Virus record (IMG/VR): IMGVR_UViG_3300014903_000004
Coordinates: 1 to 56,294 of that record
Length of the DNA stretch: 56,294 nt
Origin: a virus
Direction: 5' to 3' (one strand)
Part shown: piece by piece, positions 15,451-25,279 of the stretch
How positions within the stretch are numbered: position 1 is the stretch's first letter
How the letters are laid out: each line of letters begins with the position of its first letter
Translations under genes and position numbers: made by a program
Notes under the pieces: model-generated
What the model was told of the DNA's origin: nothing
Seen by the model: the letters and a program-made list of their open reading frames with translations, nothing else
Databases searched by the model: none

Positions 15451-16938
15451 TTAATTAACCGTTAGTGTCCACGGTTGTGATTGTTGTGTTTGTTTTGGCA
15501 CTGATACAATTATCTCACCCTCTATACTATCGTTATTTGACGCGAATAGTGTTATACTGTCAATTAAAGATATAGTGTCACCAAATGACTGGGCTCTCAA
15601 TTCTATCCTGTTTTCTTCCGAAATACTTTTGTTTATTGTTGGCCTATTTTGTCCACTCTTAGGGTATATGTATATTACACCGTGGTTAACTGTAGCCCCA
15701 TCTTGACATATGAATAACTGGCTAACGGTTGATGAGTTAGCGGAAACGCTCCCGCTAATGGCCCTTATAAAAGCACTAGGGTATATGCTTGACCCATCAC
15801 CTATAAGTCTACATAATAAACCAGCCACTCCACTCAGAACACCATTCCATTCTATTTTTATGGCTCCAGGTATCTTATCGCCTTCTATATCGTCAATTGT
15901 TATTCCATTTGCGAACCCGCTGTTAACAGAGTAAGACAAAACGCGCCGCATAGGGACAGGATCAATGGAATAACCCTTACGTCTCTTAAACAATGCAACA
16001 AGCCCTTGGCCTTGAGTGGTTGAAACCTCTATTGATGTTACGTTTGTTATCGTGTCTGGGTTCCAGATACCGAACTCGTCTTGCTGTGTTGCAAATTGGC
16101 TACTGCTTGATTGTACGGATAATCGTTTTTTACCGCTTTTTGCGTATATACGCACAGAACCGTCCTTTAAACTAGCATCATATTGTACTGTTGAATTAGC
16201 TGGAAGAAGGCTCCCACCGTTATTAGATAATCTTTGCTTTATTCTGTTAGATACAGAGTCACCTTGTAGTCTGACGATGTATTCAGTATCGCCAGCTGAG
16301 AACTCACTAAAACACCGCAATACATATTCTTCGTCAACGTCTCCATTTAACCCGGTAAAAATATGTGTCTGGTTGCTTCCATCAAAATAATAAAGTCCAC
16401 CGTCAACCAACTCTACCCCGTTAAGAGAAGACAGTTTCGGTATTTTGTATATTCTAATTATTGTGCCCTCGGTATTTGAAGTTTCAGCCCCAAATAGAAG
16501 CGACTGGAGCTTTGAAACAACATCCTTCCAGTAAAAAGTAGCTTTCCTAACGCGTTCATTCGTGGATATACCATCATTAGAAAATACATCAAAACTTCTC
16601 TCGCTAGCACTTCCTGAACCCGTTATGTGTATTCTAGCAACGCCCTTTCCATTTTGGCGGTGGTAACCTGCCAAAACAAAAGAATAGGTATCATCTATTA
16701 GCGCTGATGCGCTGGTTCCCTCTCCGTCCATCTCATAACGACGCATCGGATTACTAGTCGCATCACTATTCGGCAGCATGCTAATAAAATTAGAGGATAA
16801 GGTACTTTCATCTGCTTCAATCTCAACAAAGTAGTCATTAATGTCATCATCGAGAATAACCCCTGTATTAAGCGGGCTAGTATTGAAATCGGCTGAAGCA
16901 TCAAACTCATAGATTAAAGCGTTTTTTAGGTTATTCAT
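15451..16938 (-). CDS. large beta-rich tail protein, probable fibre or spike
   Basis: 495 aa, ribosome site AGGTGG. Nearly all short strands with Ser, Asn and Gly turns. Two halves share a pattern (NSTVQYDASLKDGSVRIYAK and SSTVSQLFICQDGATVNHGV, each followed by YPKSG or AKSG), suggesting an internal repeat of carbohydrate-binding-like modules. No catalytic motif. Sits directly after the baseplate genes as expected for a fibre. Confidence 0.6.
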   Translation of the reverse strand: MNNLKNALIYEFDASADFNTSPLNTGVILDDDINDYFVEIEADESTLSSNFISMLPNSDATSNPMRRYEMDGEGTSASALIDDTYSFVLAGYHRQNGKGVARIHITGSGSASERSFDVFSNDGISTNERVRKATFYWKDVVSKLQSLLFGAETSNTEGTIIRIYKIPKLSSLNGVELVDGGLYYFDGSNQTHIFTGLNGDVDEEYVLRCFSEFSAGDTEYIVRLQGDSVSNRIKQRLSNNGGSLLPANSTVQYDASLKDGSVRIYAKSGKKRLSVQSSSSQFATQQDEFGIWNPDTITNVTSIEVSTTQGQGLVALFKRRKGYSIDPVPMRRVLSYSVNSGFANGITIDDIEGDKIPGAIKIEWNGVLSGVAGLLCRLIGDGSSIYPSAFIRAISGSVSANSSTVSQLFICQDGATVNHGVIYIYPKSGQNRPTINKSISEENRIELRAQSFGDTISLIDSITLFASNNDSIEGEIIVSVPKQTQQSQPWTLTVN

Positions 16939-16946
16939 AATACCAC

Positions 16947-17732
16947 CTATCCGTTACCAAATATAATACGTCCTGTTAAAGCGGATTTAGTAACCCTAAC
17001 GATACCCATAGCTTCTGTAAAAGGCTGCGAAATCGTTCCATCTGATACATTTAGATTCATCACCTCACCGTCACCGCCACCACCTACAAATAAAGACGAT
17101 TTGCAGTAGATCCAGAACACTCCTTTATCAGGAAAACCAGCGTCTACAGTGAATGTTTTAATAGCATCAACTGTGTCAGCCAAGTTAAAAAGCTTGTCTT
17201 CGTCTCCTGATTCTACTAGATAATTGTCTGTTTTTTCAATTTCTTCGCTCCATATAGAAGCACCACCATTTCCAAGAACAGCTTTCTTTGCAACGAGCTC
17301 TGCCTTATCTAAGGCGCTGTTTATAACAAATCCATAAAGCGCAGGTACAGAAATATCGCCAGAGTCAAGCGGGTCGACATAGCCGTTTTTTGTTACATCA
17401 AGAAGACCAAGACCGTTGATATTTACTTCTACCGCACCTGTATTCTCTTGTGTAATCAATGCAGAATAAGTCGCTCCAGCTTGGTAAACCGCTGGCTTTC
17501 CTGCGTCAAACGGTGAGCGCGTGGTCAAAATAATTGAATTTGCGGAACCAGATGCAACACAGTCGCGGCCTGCTGTAGCGCCTCTCATGATCGCCTCTCT
17601 AAGTTGAGTCACGTTCGATGCATTCAACGTCTGTCCAGACATTTCTATTGCGTTTTTTTCTTCGTCATTATTCTGATTAAACTCACTTGCAGTCAACTGA
17701 CTTCCTGTGATTTTATTTGGTACATCTGACAT
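16947..17732 (-). CDS. tail fibre protein
   Basis: 261 aa, ribosome site AGGAGG. The N-terminus SDVPNKITGSQLTASEFNQN fits phage tail-fibre or tail-collar starts. The middle TYSALITQENTGAVEVNING is common in fibre attachment domains. The end is beta-rich (SALTGRIIFGNG). It follows the baseplate wedge gene and probably attaches fibres. Confidence 0.65.
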   Translation of the reverse strand: MSDVPNKITGSQLTASEFNQNNDEEKNAIEMSGQTLNASNVTQLREAIMRGATAGRDCVASGSANSIILTTRSPFDAGKPAVYQAGATYSALITQENTGAVEVNINGLGLLDVTKNGYVDPLDSGDISVPALYGFVINSALDKAELVAKKAVLGNGGASIWSEEIEKTDNYLVESGDEDKLFNLADTVDAIKTFTVDAGFPDKGVFWIYCKSSLFVGGGGDGEVMNLNVSDGTISQPFTEAMGIVRVTKSALTGRIIFGNG

Positions 17733-17744
17733 TTTGCAATCCTC

Positions 17745-18365
17745 CTATGATTCGTTTATATAAATTATTCTTACATTCGCAGGCTTTAGTTTGCTAAATA
17801 AACATTTCATTACTGCTGTAGCACTCTCAGCAAAAGTAAACGGAAATGTATACGGAAATCCACCAACTAAAATGCCATCCATATCTACAACCATTGTGAA
17901 TCTAGCCCACTTTAAGTTTTCAAAAAAGTAATAAGGGAAGGTAAAAGGAAACGTCGCCTTGTCCCATCCTGCTATAATTGTTATATCTAATCCAAGTATT
18001 GCCGCTATTGCTACGAATTGCTCATTTGTTGTTGTTCCATTCAGACTAATTTTTAACTTTATAGCTTCAATTCTTTCCTCTATTGTCGTTCCGAATCCAT
18101 CAAGGCAACCGCCTTTTATCCCAAACTCTTGCTCGAACTCATCGATAAGCTTATCCGTTGTTTCAAGCTGAGTCTCACAATAAAGCTCATTTTCTGCCTG
18201 CTCTGTTCTGCTTAATTCAAGTCCAACTGCAATAAGCACATTTCTAAAATTCGTGTCCTCAATATACTTGGCTGTCCACACGTCACCATTCGGCAACTTT
18301 TGCGCCAGTAGATCGGCTTGCTCTTCTCTTGAGTGAACCGTGAATTTATTTACACAAGTGCTCAT
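17745..18365 (-). CDS. baseplate protein, YmfQ/DUF2313 (Mu gp48-like)
   Basis: 206 aa; ATG overlaps the baseplate J stop (ATGA). EEQADLLAQKLPNGDVWTAK and DGFGTTIEERIEAIKLKI are typical of the YmfQ-type tail protein found after gp47 in Mu-like phages. It is thought to link the baseplate wedge to fibres. Confidence 0.8.
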   Translation of the reverse strand: MSTCVNKFTVHSREEQADLLAQKLPNGDVWTAKYIEDTNFRNVLIAVGLELSRTEQAENELYCETQLETTDKLIDEFEQEFGIKGGCLDGFGTTIEERIEAIKLKISLNGTTTNEQFVAIAAILGLDITIIAGWDKATFPFTFPYYFFENLKWARFTMVVDMDGILVGGFPYTFPFTFAESATAVMKCLFSKLKPANVRIIYINES

Positions 18366-19906
18366 AGTGAATAAGTGATATCCCCAAGTGCTATTATTTC
18401 GTTATATAAGCTCTCAATACTTCCTGTTGGCGTTGATAAAACAAACTGATTTACGCCTTGTTTCGTTTCTATGTCAAAACTATTTTGTATAGCTGTTCTG
18501 TAAGCGTCCTGTGTGATTGTTGCACCAGGCTCAGTTGTAAAGAATAGATCCTCAAGATTTTGAGCTATTGAAGTTCTTAGCCCGCTGGTATCAGGAACCA
18601 ATGTTGTAAAAACAAAATCAACGCTCTTCAATGTTGGCCCGTCAACTATAACGTCTGCATCAGATGTATGCGCTGGCTTAATTGTAAGTATCTGATCTTT
18701 CACGTCTTGTATTTCCTGAGCACTTGGAATTATTGTTGCGTCATTATCACGAACAAAGAATACTCGGACTTGTCCAGGCTGAATGTTACTGTAATCAACC
18801 GTTATGCTTCCTGTTGCAGTTCCATTTGATCCGGGGTTATAATAAGCAACGTTATCACTATCTACGACAAGACACTCAAAATCTCCGTTATACTCGGCTT
18901 CATTTGCTCCCGACGGCTGTATCAGCATACCGCTAAAAAGATCGTGATCCTCAGGAAACGTTATATTCTTAAATCCGTTTATGGATGTTATTGTAGTTGC
19001 AACTTGACTTGTGTTTACTTCGTTAGCACCGATCACCCAAACACGTGTAACACCGGATACTTTGCGCGCCTCAAGTTCGATGCTTGTTTTATCAAAATTC
19101 GTCTGAGGGTTTTGTTGAAATAATTCTATTCTTTCTCTGAACGAATCTTCACTTTCAACATCGGCCCCGCCATCCATACCGGAAAACTGAGTATAAACAT
19201 TGCTTTCAACACCGGCGATAGATTGTGATAGAGACAATATAGAGCCGCCTGCTAAGTTTGCTGAGGCTGTAGCGGTTTCAGATATAGCAGAAACGACTAC
19301 TCCTGTATATGTTGCCGTTGGTAATCCTGTCGCGGGGCTGGTAGTAGAGCTTAACAAAGTATATTGCAACTGAGTTTCAGAGATAACAGTTATAACAAAA
19401 TCGCCGTTGTATTCAATCTCAACAGTGTCAGCAAAAGTTATAGTCATCCCGGAGCCTAAACCATGAGCAGTATTAAAAACAGCGGTAGCAGTAACACCTG
19501 AACTTGTCAAAGTCGGTATTGCAATTGTATTTTCAGAAATGGTTTTAGTTAGCTCAGAATTATATGTCTCTCCATTTTGCCCTTGAATAGGTGTGTTAAT
19601 TGGAACATCGGTTCCGGCAATACCGACAAAGATAACATTTCCTTGTGCCTGAATTGGACTGTTAGGTGTCAATCCGTATTCAAGACCTTTATTTAGTAAA
19701 GCCTGCTCCTCTGCCGTAGCTGTGAATGTATCACGCACAACTATTTCAAGCGAGTCGTAAAGTTCTCTAACTCGGTTTGAGTCTGAGACTATTAAAGCAT
19801 TTGGCAACCCTGCCGGATCATATGGATTTGACAAAGGGTTTACAGTTTTAAAATCAGCCCGGCCTCTGTCACTTAATTCTTCAATTGTTGGTGTGTCTAA
19901 TGGCAT
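18362..19906 (-). CDS. baseplate J-like protein (Mu gp47-like)
   Basis: 514 aa from ATG 19906, with AGAGGATAAA before it. DTPTIEELSDRGRADFKTV, then FVGIAGTDVPINTPI and SEDSFRERIELFQQNPQ, mark the baseplate J family, the main wedge protein. Two copies of a HGL..G...EYNG.F insert domain lie near residues 145-225 and 300-370. The gene order gp46-gp47-gp48 is kept. Confidence 0.88.
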   Translation of the reverse strand: MPLDTPTIEELSDRGRADFKTVNPLSNPYDPAGLPNALIVSDSNRVRELYDSLEIVVRDTFTATAEEQALLNKGLEYGLTPNSPIQAQGNVIFVGIAGTDVPINTPIQGQNGETYNSELTKTISENTIAIPTLTSSGVTATAVFNTAHGLGSGMTITFADTVEIEYNGDFVITVISETQLQYTLLSSTTSPATGLPTATYTGVVVSAISETATASANLAGGSILSLSQSIAGVESNVYTQFSGMDGGADVESEDSFRERIELFQQNPQTNFDKTSIELEARKVSGVTRVWVIGANEVNTSQVATTITSINGFKNITFPEDHDLFSGMLIQPSGANEAEYNGDFECLVVDSDNVAYYNPGSNGTATGSITVDYSNIQPGQVRVFFVRDNDATIIPSAQEIQDVKDQILTIKPAHTSDADVIVDGPTLKSVDFVFTTLVPDTSGLRTSIAQNLEDLFFTTEPGATITQDAYRTAIQNSFDIETKQGVNQFVLSTPTGSIESLYNEIIALGDITYSL

Positions 19907-19907
19907 T

Positions 19908-20381
19908 TTATCCTCTAAAATAAATTGAACCTTTCCAAATTTGAGTGGTATACTTTGCAACTATATCAGAATCCACTTTAAATATAACATTGATTTCTAT
20001 TGTTTCCATTTCCAAAAGTCTGCCAGATACGTCTATTTGTGTTGCAAGACCTCTATCAATAAAGTGTTGCAGAGCGTCCTCAGTATCTGATATGTAATCG
20101 TTGAGCGTATCTTGTCTCAATCTTGTTTGCTTATTTAGCCACCATTTTGAGCCTATAAAATAAGCTTTTAATGGAGAAACAACATCGCCCTCCCAACCTC
20201 GTCGTAATTCAGGTTGCCGTATTTCCGATGGTTCGGCACGTCGGTCTGATTTTAGACTGATGTTTATTTCAGTATCATAACTGTCGTCATTACGAAAGTC
20301 ACCGGCAGAATCAAACTCGATGTCGTAAATACCAGTTTCTTTTTGCTGAAATAATCCAATTGTTTTTTTATTTATAGTCAT
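19908..20381 (-). CDS. baseplate wedge protein, Mu gp46 / GPW-like
   Basis: 157 aa from ATG 20381 (AGGATTCTT upstream); longer in-frame starts lack a ribosome site. KETGIYDIEFDSAGDFRNDD and LRRGWEGDV match the phage GP46 family, the gp25-like wedge initiator. It ends two bases before the baseplate J ATG. Confidence 0.8.
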   Translation of the reverse strand: MTINKKTIGLFQQKETGIYDIEFDSAGDFRNDDSYDTEINISLKSDRRAEPSEIRQPELRRGWEGDVVSPLKAYFIGSKWWLNKQTRLRQDTLNDYISDTEDALQHFIDRGLATQIDVSGRLLEMETIEINVIFKVDSDIVAKYTTQIWKGSIYFRG

Positions 20382-20388
20382 AAGAATC

Positions 20389-20961
20389 CTATTGATTGTC
20401 CGGAGGGCCAACTGTGCCGCTATTATGTGTGTGTGCATCAACCGATTGATCAATGTCCCAGAATAAAGCTCCAAGCGATTGTATAATATTACCTATTATG
20501 GTTCCAATTACCGTTAAGCTTCCATTTATAACAGTATTTGCGTTTATAACTAAATTTGGCGCAGTCATTGTAATCATTTCGGTTGCTATTATGTTTGCAT
20601 TTTTAGCCCTTATTGTTAAATTTTCGGGGACGGTTATAAATCCATCTTTTGTACCAATTAGCTCAAAGTCACCAGTAGCTCTTAATACAAGTTTAGCTTT
20701 TGAAACCGTGCTAAATAAACAGACATCACCTTCTTTTAAATCTGTTGGCCTGTTTTTATAATCATTACCAAATCCAACCATATCATTATCATTACCGCGA
20801 AGAGGAATAACAACCCAAGCAGAACCGACCGGAGGCATAGAAAAGAAACCATATGGCGTAACATGTGGAACTTCCTTTATCTGCCCCAAGTATGAAACCT
20901 GAGCAACAGTAAAAGAACCATTATCATAAGGCTTTCCTTTTTGTATTGCGCCGTAATTCAT
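20389..20961 (-). CDS. baseplate spike protein (Mu gp45 / gpV-like)
   Basis: 190 aa; start overlaps the upstream stop. An OB-fold N-terminus (AQVSYLGQIKEVPHVTPYGF) is followed by a beta-helical shaft (LTIRAKNANIIATEMITMTA). The C-terminus has the AHTHNSGTVGPP apex, where the HxH pair binds an iron ion at the tip. It pierces the host outer membrane. Confidence 0.88.
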   Translation of the reverse strand: MNYGAIQKGKPYDNGSFTVAQVSYLGQIKEVPHVTPYGFFSMPPVGSAWVVIPLRGNDNDMVGFGNDYKNRPTDLKEGDVCLFSTVSKAKLVLRATGDFELIGTKDGFITVPENLTIRAKNANIIATEMITMTAPNLVINANTVINGSLTVIGTIIGNIIQSLGALFWDIDQSVDAHTHNSGTVGPPDNQ

Positions 20962-22055
20962 TAAAAAAGTCCCTCGCCTATTTTATTGGTGTGCTTTGTC
21001 GGATCTTCAGCTTGTAGTTTATATGCATCATTTGCAATAAAAGACAGAGTGCTAGTCGTTCCGCCGCCTTTGGCTTCATTATATACAACTGAATTCAAAA
21101 GCATTATTGATTTCACATCAGCATAAGTATCATGAACAGCTATCTTCATTCCAGCTCTCCATGTTTTGCCATTTGGAGCTTTGTGACCCTTTACCACTAC
21201 ATTATATTTTATTGAATCAGCGCGACGTTTGTTTACTTCCCACACAGCTTGCTTTGTGCATCCTTCAGCGTCGGTAGCTGTTTTTGAAATGATAACCTTA
21301 GTTCTATTTCTTTTTACGTCAGAATCAAGAGCCTCGCCTTGAATATCCTCAACATTTAATCCGCCTCTTGCTATGCCTGCAAACCCATCCGAGCCGCCTT
21401 GAGATTTCACGATAATCTTTGAAAATCTCTTGCTCATGTTGTATTCTGCTTTTCCTGATTTAATAAATTCGTTGTCGGTTTCAGCGTATCTATTATTCAT
21501 AGTTATGTCTGTTGAGATTCCTGTATTATTGTACAAAACAAGACCCCCGAGGCCGTCTGAGCTTAATACTAAGCCTTTAAGCTCTGCATATTTCTTCAAG
21601 AATTCAAAAATACTGTCGCCTGTTTTTGCGCTCATCTCCTCTTCTTTTGTGAAATCAGAATCACCATCGCTTTCATCAATTACTTTGATTCCGCTAAATC
21701 CGTTGTCAAGCATAACTTTTACACAGAACACACTAAATGTCATTGGCCCCTGGTACTGAGTATTAGCGAAAACAGAACTATCAACCAAGTCAATTAAATT
21801 GCCATGCCCGCCGGTAGTAAGATCGTGTGAGCTCTTGCTGTATGATACCGTGTTTGGATTTATATATCCTCTAAGAATATGCTCACCGTCGATCTTAACT
21901 ATAACGTCGTCATATTCCTTGATGCCAGCGTCTTCTAGTTGTTGAATAGACGTTGAGAACTCAAAGCTACCAGCAATAGAATTAAGGGCATCGGTAACCT
22001 TTATTTCCTTGAGGCTTCCAAATATTTCACCATTTATTAATATTTCTATTGTCAT
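20961..22055 (-). CDS. baseplate hub protein (Mu gp44 / gpD-like)
   Basis: 364 aa. LINGEIFGSLKEIKVTDALN, IKIDGEHILRGYINP-type beta segments and KYAELKGLVLSSDGLGGLVL fit the phage late control D/gp44 hub. It is placed between the DNA-circularisation-type protein and the spike as in Mu. TAATG overlap with both neighbours shows tight coupling. Confidence 0.83.
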   Translation of the reverse strand: MTIEILINGEIFGSLKEIKVTDALNSIAGSFEFSTSIQQLEDAGIKEYDDVIVKIDGEHILRGYINPNTVSYSKSSHDLTTGGHGNLIDLVDSSVFANTQYQGPMTFSVFCVKVMLDNGFSGIKVIDESDGDSDFTKEEEMSAKTGDSIFEFLKKYAELKGLVLSSDGLGGLVLYNNTGISTDITMNNRYAETDNEFIKSGKAEYNMSKRFSKIIVKSQGGSDGFAGIARGGLNVEDIQGEALDSDVKRNRTKVIISKTATDAEGCTKQAVWEVNKRRADSIKYNVVVKGHKAPNGKTWRAGMKIAVHDTYADVKSIMLLNSVVYNEAKGGGTTSTLSFIANDAYKLQAEDPTKHTNKIGEGLF

Positions 22056-23260
22056 TACAATGCACCTTGCTGAGTTATAATTTTCAGAGTCCCTGTTATG
22101 CCGCCCGTTTCTTCAAGTCCATTGAGACTTATAATCAAGCTGTATATCAGCTCAAACTCTTCCGTTCCCTCTGTCATGCCGTAGTACTGGTAAATAAGAG
22201 TAGACAATCCGGTATTGAAAACTTCTATCTCTATGATTCGTGAAACATCAAGAGCCAAGCTTTTTGTGATCTCAGTGAAATTAACCCTTATTGATTGAAG
22301 CTCAGTATATTGCTCTGATGTTGTAATATCATCGTTAAGTATCTTTTGAAATTGTGCCTGAATAACTATGTTGGTATTATTCAACTCATCTTCTGTTTGG
22401 TATTCAATTTCAACCGATGCAGCCGTTGCGTAAACCAAAGCATTTGACTGAGTTATCATTGCTTGTAACACTTGATTGTTCGCCTGCTCAACGCGAGTTC
22501 TTGTAGTCTGCGGTATTGTCGGAGCATCGTCACCAAACCCAAATAGTCCGGCAAAAAAATCGAATCTACTCTTTGCGGTCGTTATGAATCCATAAGTTGC
22601 TCCATACAAATCAAAGATATCACGCGCAAGGTCAACGCCACTTGTAAAATTGCCTTTCTCGAATCCAAGAAGTTGAGATGTGAATTCACCTAATTTTGTA
22701 GGATCGTTTATTAAGCCCTCTGCTTTTTTAAAGCCAGCCGCCAAATCTTTCACGAACTTCTGAGCTTGCTGCATTGCAGAAAGAGTTGATATTCCGTATT
22801 CGGGCCCAAATTTAGCACTATTTAAAGTAGCAATAAATTCAGCCTGGTTAAATACTTTTTGAGGTGTTACTTTTGACCGGACAAATCCAACTCTATCTAT
22901 GACGGTAAATTTGACAGATATGGGCGCTATGCCTATCTCTGCTATACTTTCATTCAATGTATAAGGGCCGTCAACAACAACATAAAGCTTGCCTTGTGTT
23001 GGGTGAACTAAATCTTTACCAGCCCCGCGGCTAAGGATAGCCTCCATAGAATCACGGTTTCGGTAATACTCGCGCCCGACCCCGTGAACATATATATTCA
23101 TATTAAAACTGCGAGGCGGCTTACCAACTTCCTCTTGATCAACATTGTCAGAGTTGACATAAGAATGTACTATTGTACTTCCGCCATCAGTAACAGCGCT
23201 CTCAGTAAAGTTAAATGGGATCCCGTCAATAGATCCTTTCAATAAATCTTCTTGACTCAT
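22055..23260 (-). CDS. DNA circulation / tail protein (Mu gpN-like)
   Basis: 401 aa. The N-terminus has GKPPRSFNMNIYVHGVGREY and RGAGKDLVHPTQGKLYV, typical of the DNA_circ_N family (Mu gp43/gpN). The rest is helical. It probably joins the tape measure to the hub. TAATG overlaps tie it to both neighbours. Confidence 0.83.
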   Translation of the reverse strand: MSQEDLLKGSIDGIPFNFTESAVTDGGSTIVHSYVNSDNVDQEEVGKPPRSFNMNIYVHGVGREYYRNRDSMEAILSRGAGKDLVHPTQGKLYVVVDGPYTLNESIAEIGIAPISVKFTVIDRVGFVRSKVTPQKVFNQAEFIATLNSAKFGPEYGISTLSAMQQAQKFVKDLAAGFKKAEGLINDPTKLGEFTSQLLGFEKGNFTSGVDLARDIFDLYGATYGFITTAKSRFDFFAGLFGFGDDAPTIPQTTRTRVEQANNQVLQAMITQSNALVYATAASVEIEYQTEDELNNTNIVIQAQFQKILNDDITTSEQYTELQSIRVNFTEITKSLALDVSRIIEIEVFNTGLSTLIYQYYGMTEGTEEFELIYSLIISLNGLEETGGITGTLKIITQQGAL

Positions 23261-25218
23261 TATACACCTCCAGCGAAAGAAACACCGGCATTATCAAGCC
23301 CGAATAATTTTGTTTTAACTGATTCAATTTGATTATCACGATCTCTCATGTTTATATTTAAATCAGCCCTTATTCTTTGGTCTGGCGCTTGCTGCGGTGA
23401 AAAACCATCTACAGTAAGTTTTTTCTGTTCTTCAAGTTTTAATGTAGTGTCTCTTCCTGATTGTAGCTTTTCAGCCATCTTTTCCATCTTGCTGCTTTCA
23501 ATTCCGATTGCATTAGAAACCCATGCAATTTTTTCCATTATCCAACCAATCTTACTTTTAAAATCACCTATTATACCGTCCCAAAGAGCAGTGAAGAAAA
23601 CACCAACCGCTTCCCAATTTTTAATGAGGAACTTAGCCGCGGCAATCAACCAGAATATAGGGCCACCAACTATCCATTTTATTATAGTCCCTAACATCCC
23701 AAAGCTGTCGAACCAAGCATTTATAGCATCCCAATTATTCCACATCAAGGTTGTTATGGTTATAATTACCGCTATTAATGCAGCAATTAATGCTATTGTA
23801 CCAGCTGCAGCAACTCCAATCGTTCCTATAATAGTTGCAACGCTTCCGGCAATAGCCAAGACTGGTGATAACACAGCAAGGAAAACAATAAATGCTATGG
23901 TTAAAAATTTGGTTGACTTTCCAGAATCAGTAAACTTCTTTGCTAACCATGTGATTGCCTTAACTAGTTGAAGTGTTATAGGCCGGAGCTTGTCACCCAT
24001 CTCTATAAGGGCCAGTGTCAATTCACCTTTCATGTTGGCGGCATTATCTGCAACTGTTTTCTGAACGTTTGCATATGCAGCTAAAACTACACTGTTATCT
24101 TTTGTCTGGTTCTTTGATTCTTCTAATGTATCTGTCAAAAGTTTCATTTTCTCATCAGTCAAACCAAGAGCACCGATCATTGCTCTAATATTAGGCAATG
24201 CCATTTTTATTGCATTTGGATGCTCTTTCTGAGCTTTTAACAATCGTCTGAATGTTTCTGTTAATCCAGCCGCTCTTACATCAGTTACCTTGAATGGTAT
24301 GTTTAAAGCCTTAAGTGTCTTTGCTGCTCTACCTTGAACGACAGACAATTGAGAGAATACTCCACGCAAAGAAACAACGGCCTCTTCTGTTGAGAGTCCA
24401 CCCTTTGTGAATATTGCAGTAGCGGTCGCAGCTTCACCGAAACTAAGCCCCATAGCTTTTGCAATAGGCAAAAACCTGCTTATTGATCCGGAAAGAGTCT
24501 CAATGTCAGTTCGTCCAATTCTCTGAGCAAGAAATAAATCACGGGCAACTTTCGCCGCCCCGCCTGCTTTTATTTCCCACACCTCCATTGCTGAAGTCAT
24601 AGCTCTAAGGGCTGGAGTCAATGCCGAGTTACCGGCTTTAGCTAGAATCAATCCCTCTTTATATGTAGATAAGGCGCGTTCAGTAGCCCCCATGCCTGAG
24701 ACTGTATCAAACATAGCACTGTTTGAGCCCTGAATACCAAAGCCCATGCTGATTGCTTTTTTGGTAACACCTTCTATGGATTTACCTATTTCAGAATAGC
24801 GTTTCGTTGCATTAAGGTTGAAGGTAGCGGTTAAGCCCGCCTCAAACTTTGCATGAGCTGCAACGGATCCCATTATGGTAGCTGTTGCAATAAGGCTTGC
24901 TGTTCGGGTAGATGAAGCCATTGACTTCATTCTGCCGCCTGCAGCCCTAAGTGTTGCGCCCATATTGGCTTTTGCTTCTTTAGCCTTTTTCTTTAAGACC
25001 TCGAACATAGAGCCGACTTTCTTGCCTTCATTTTTTATAGATTGAAGAGCTCTTGAGCCAGCCTTACCCATCTGTACAAAACGAGATGACATAACATTGG
25101 CTTGAGCTTGGTTAGCCTTGAGTTGTTTTTGAAGGTCTTGATTGTCTTTTTTGAATTTCTTCATTGCCGGGCTCATCCGGTCAATTACTTTATATAAGAA
25201 TGCTGCTGAAAAGGCCAT
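23260..25218 (-). CDS. tail tape measure protein, TP901 type
   Basis: 652 aa. A coiled-coil N-terminus (FKKDNQDLQKQLKANQAQAN) is followed by the conserved TP901 core (GSNSAMFDTVSGMGATERAL; ATAIFTKGGLSTEEAVVSLRG). Several hydrophobic segments lie around residues 430-540 (FLTIAFIVFLAVLSPVLAIA). Length is moderate, so the tail should be fairly short (roughly 90-100 nm by the usual 0.15 nm per residue rule). Confidence 0.9.
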   Translation of the reverse strand: MAFSAAFLYKVIDRMSPAMKKFKKDNQDLQKQLKANQAQANVMSSRFVQMGKAGSRALQSIKNEGKKVGSMFEVLKKKAKEAKANMGATLRAAGGRMKSMASSTRTASLIATATIMGSVAAHAKFEAGLTATFNLNATKRYSEIGKSIEGVTKKAISMGFGIQGSNSAMFDTVSGMGATERALSTYKEGLILAKAGNSALTPALRAMTSAMEVWEIKAGGAAKVARDLFLAQRIGRTDIETLSGSISRFLPIAKAMGLSFGEAATATAIFTKGGLSTEEAVVSLRGVFSQLSVVQGRAAKTLKALNIPFKVTDVRAAGLTETFRRLLKAQKEHPNAIKMALPNIRAMIGALGLTDEKMKLLTDTLEESKNQTKDNSVVLAAYANVQKTVADNAANMKGELTLALIEMGDKLRPITLQLVKAITWLAKKFTDSGKSTKFLTIAFIVFLAVLSPVLAIAGSVATIIGTIGVAAAGTIALIAALIAVIITITTLMWNNWDAINAWFDSFGMLGTIIKWIVGGPIFWLIAAAKFLIKNWEAVGVFFTALWDGIIGDFKSKIGWIMEKIAWVSNAIGIESSKMEKMAEKLQSGRDTTLKLEEQKKLTVDGFSPQQAPDQRIRADLNINMRDRDNQIESVKTKLFGLDNAGVSFAGGV

Positions 25219-25279
25219 TTGTATAATTCCTTAATTTACTTTATGGAGTAGCTAATCTCTTAGCCACTCTAAAAACAAA

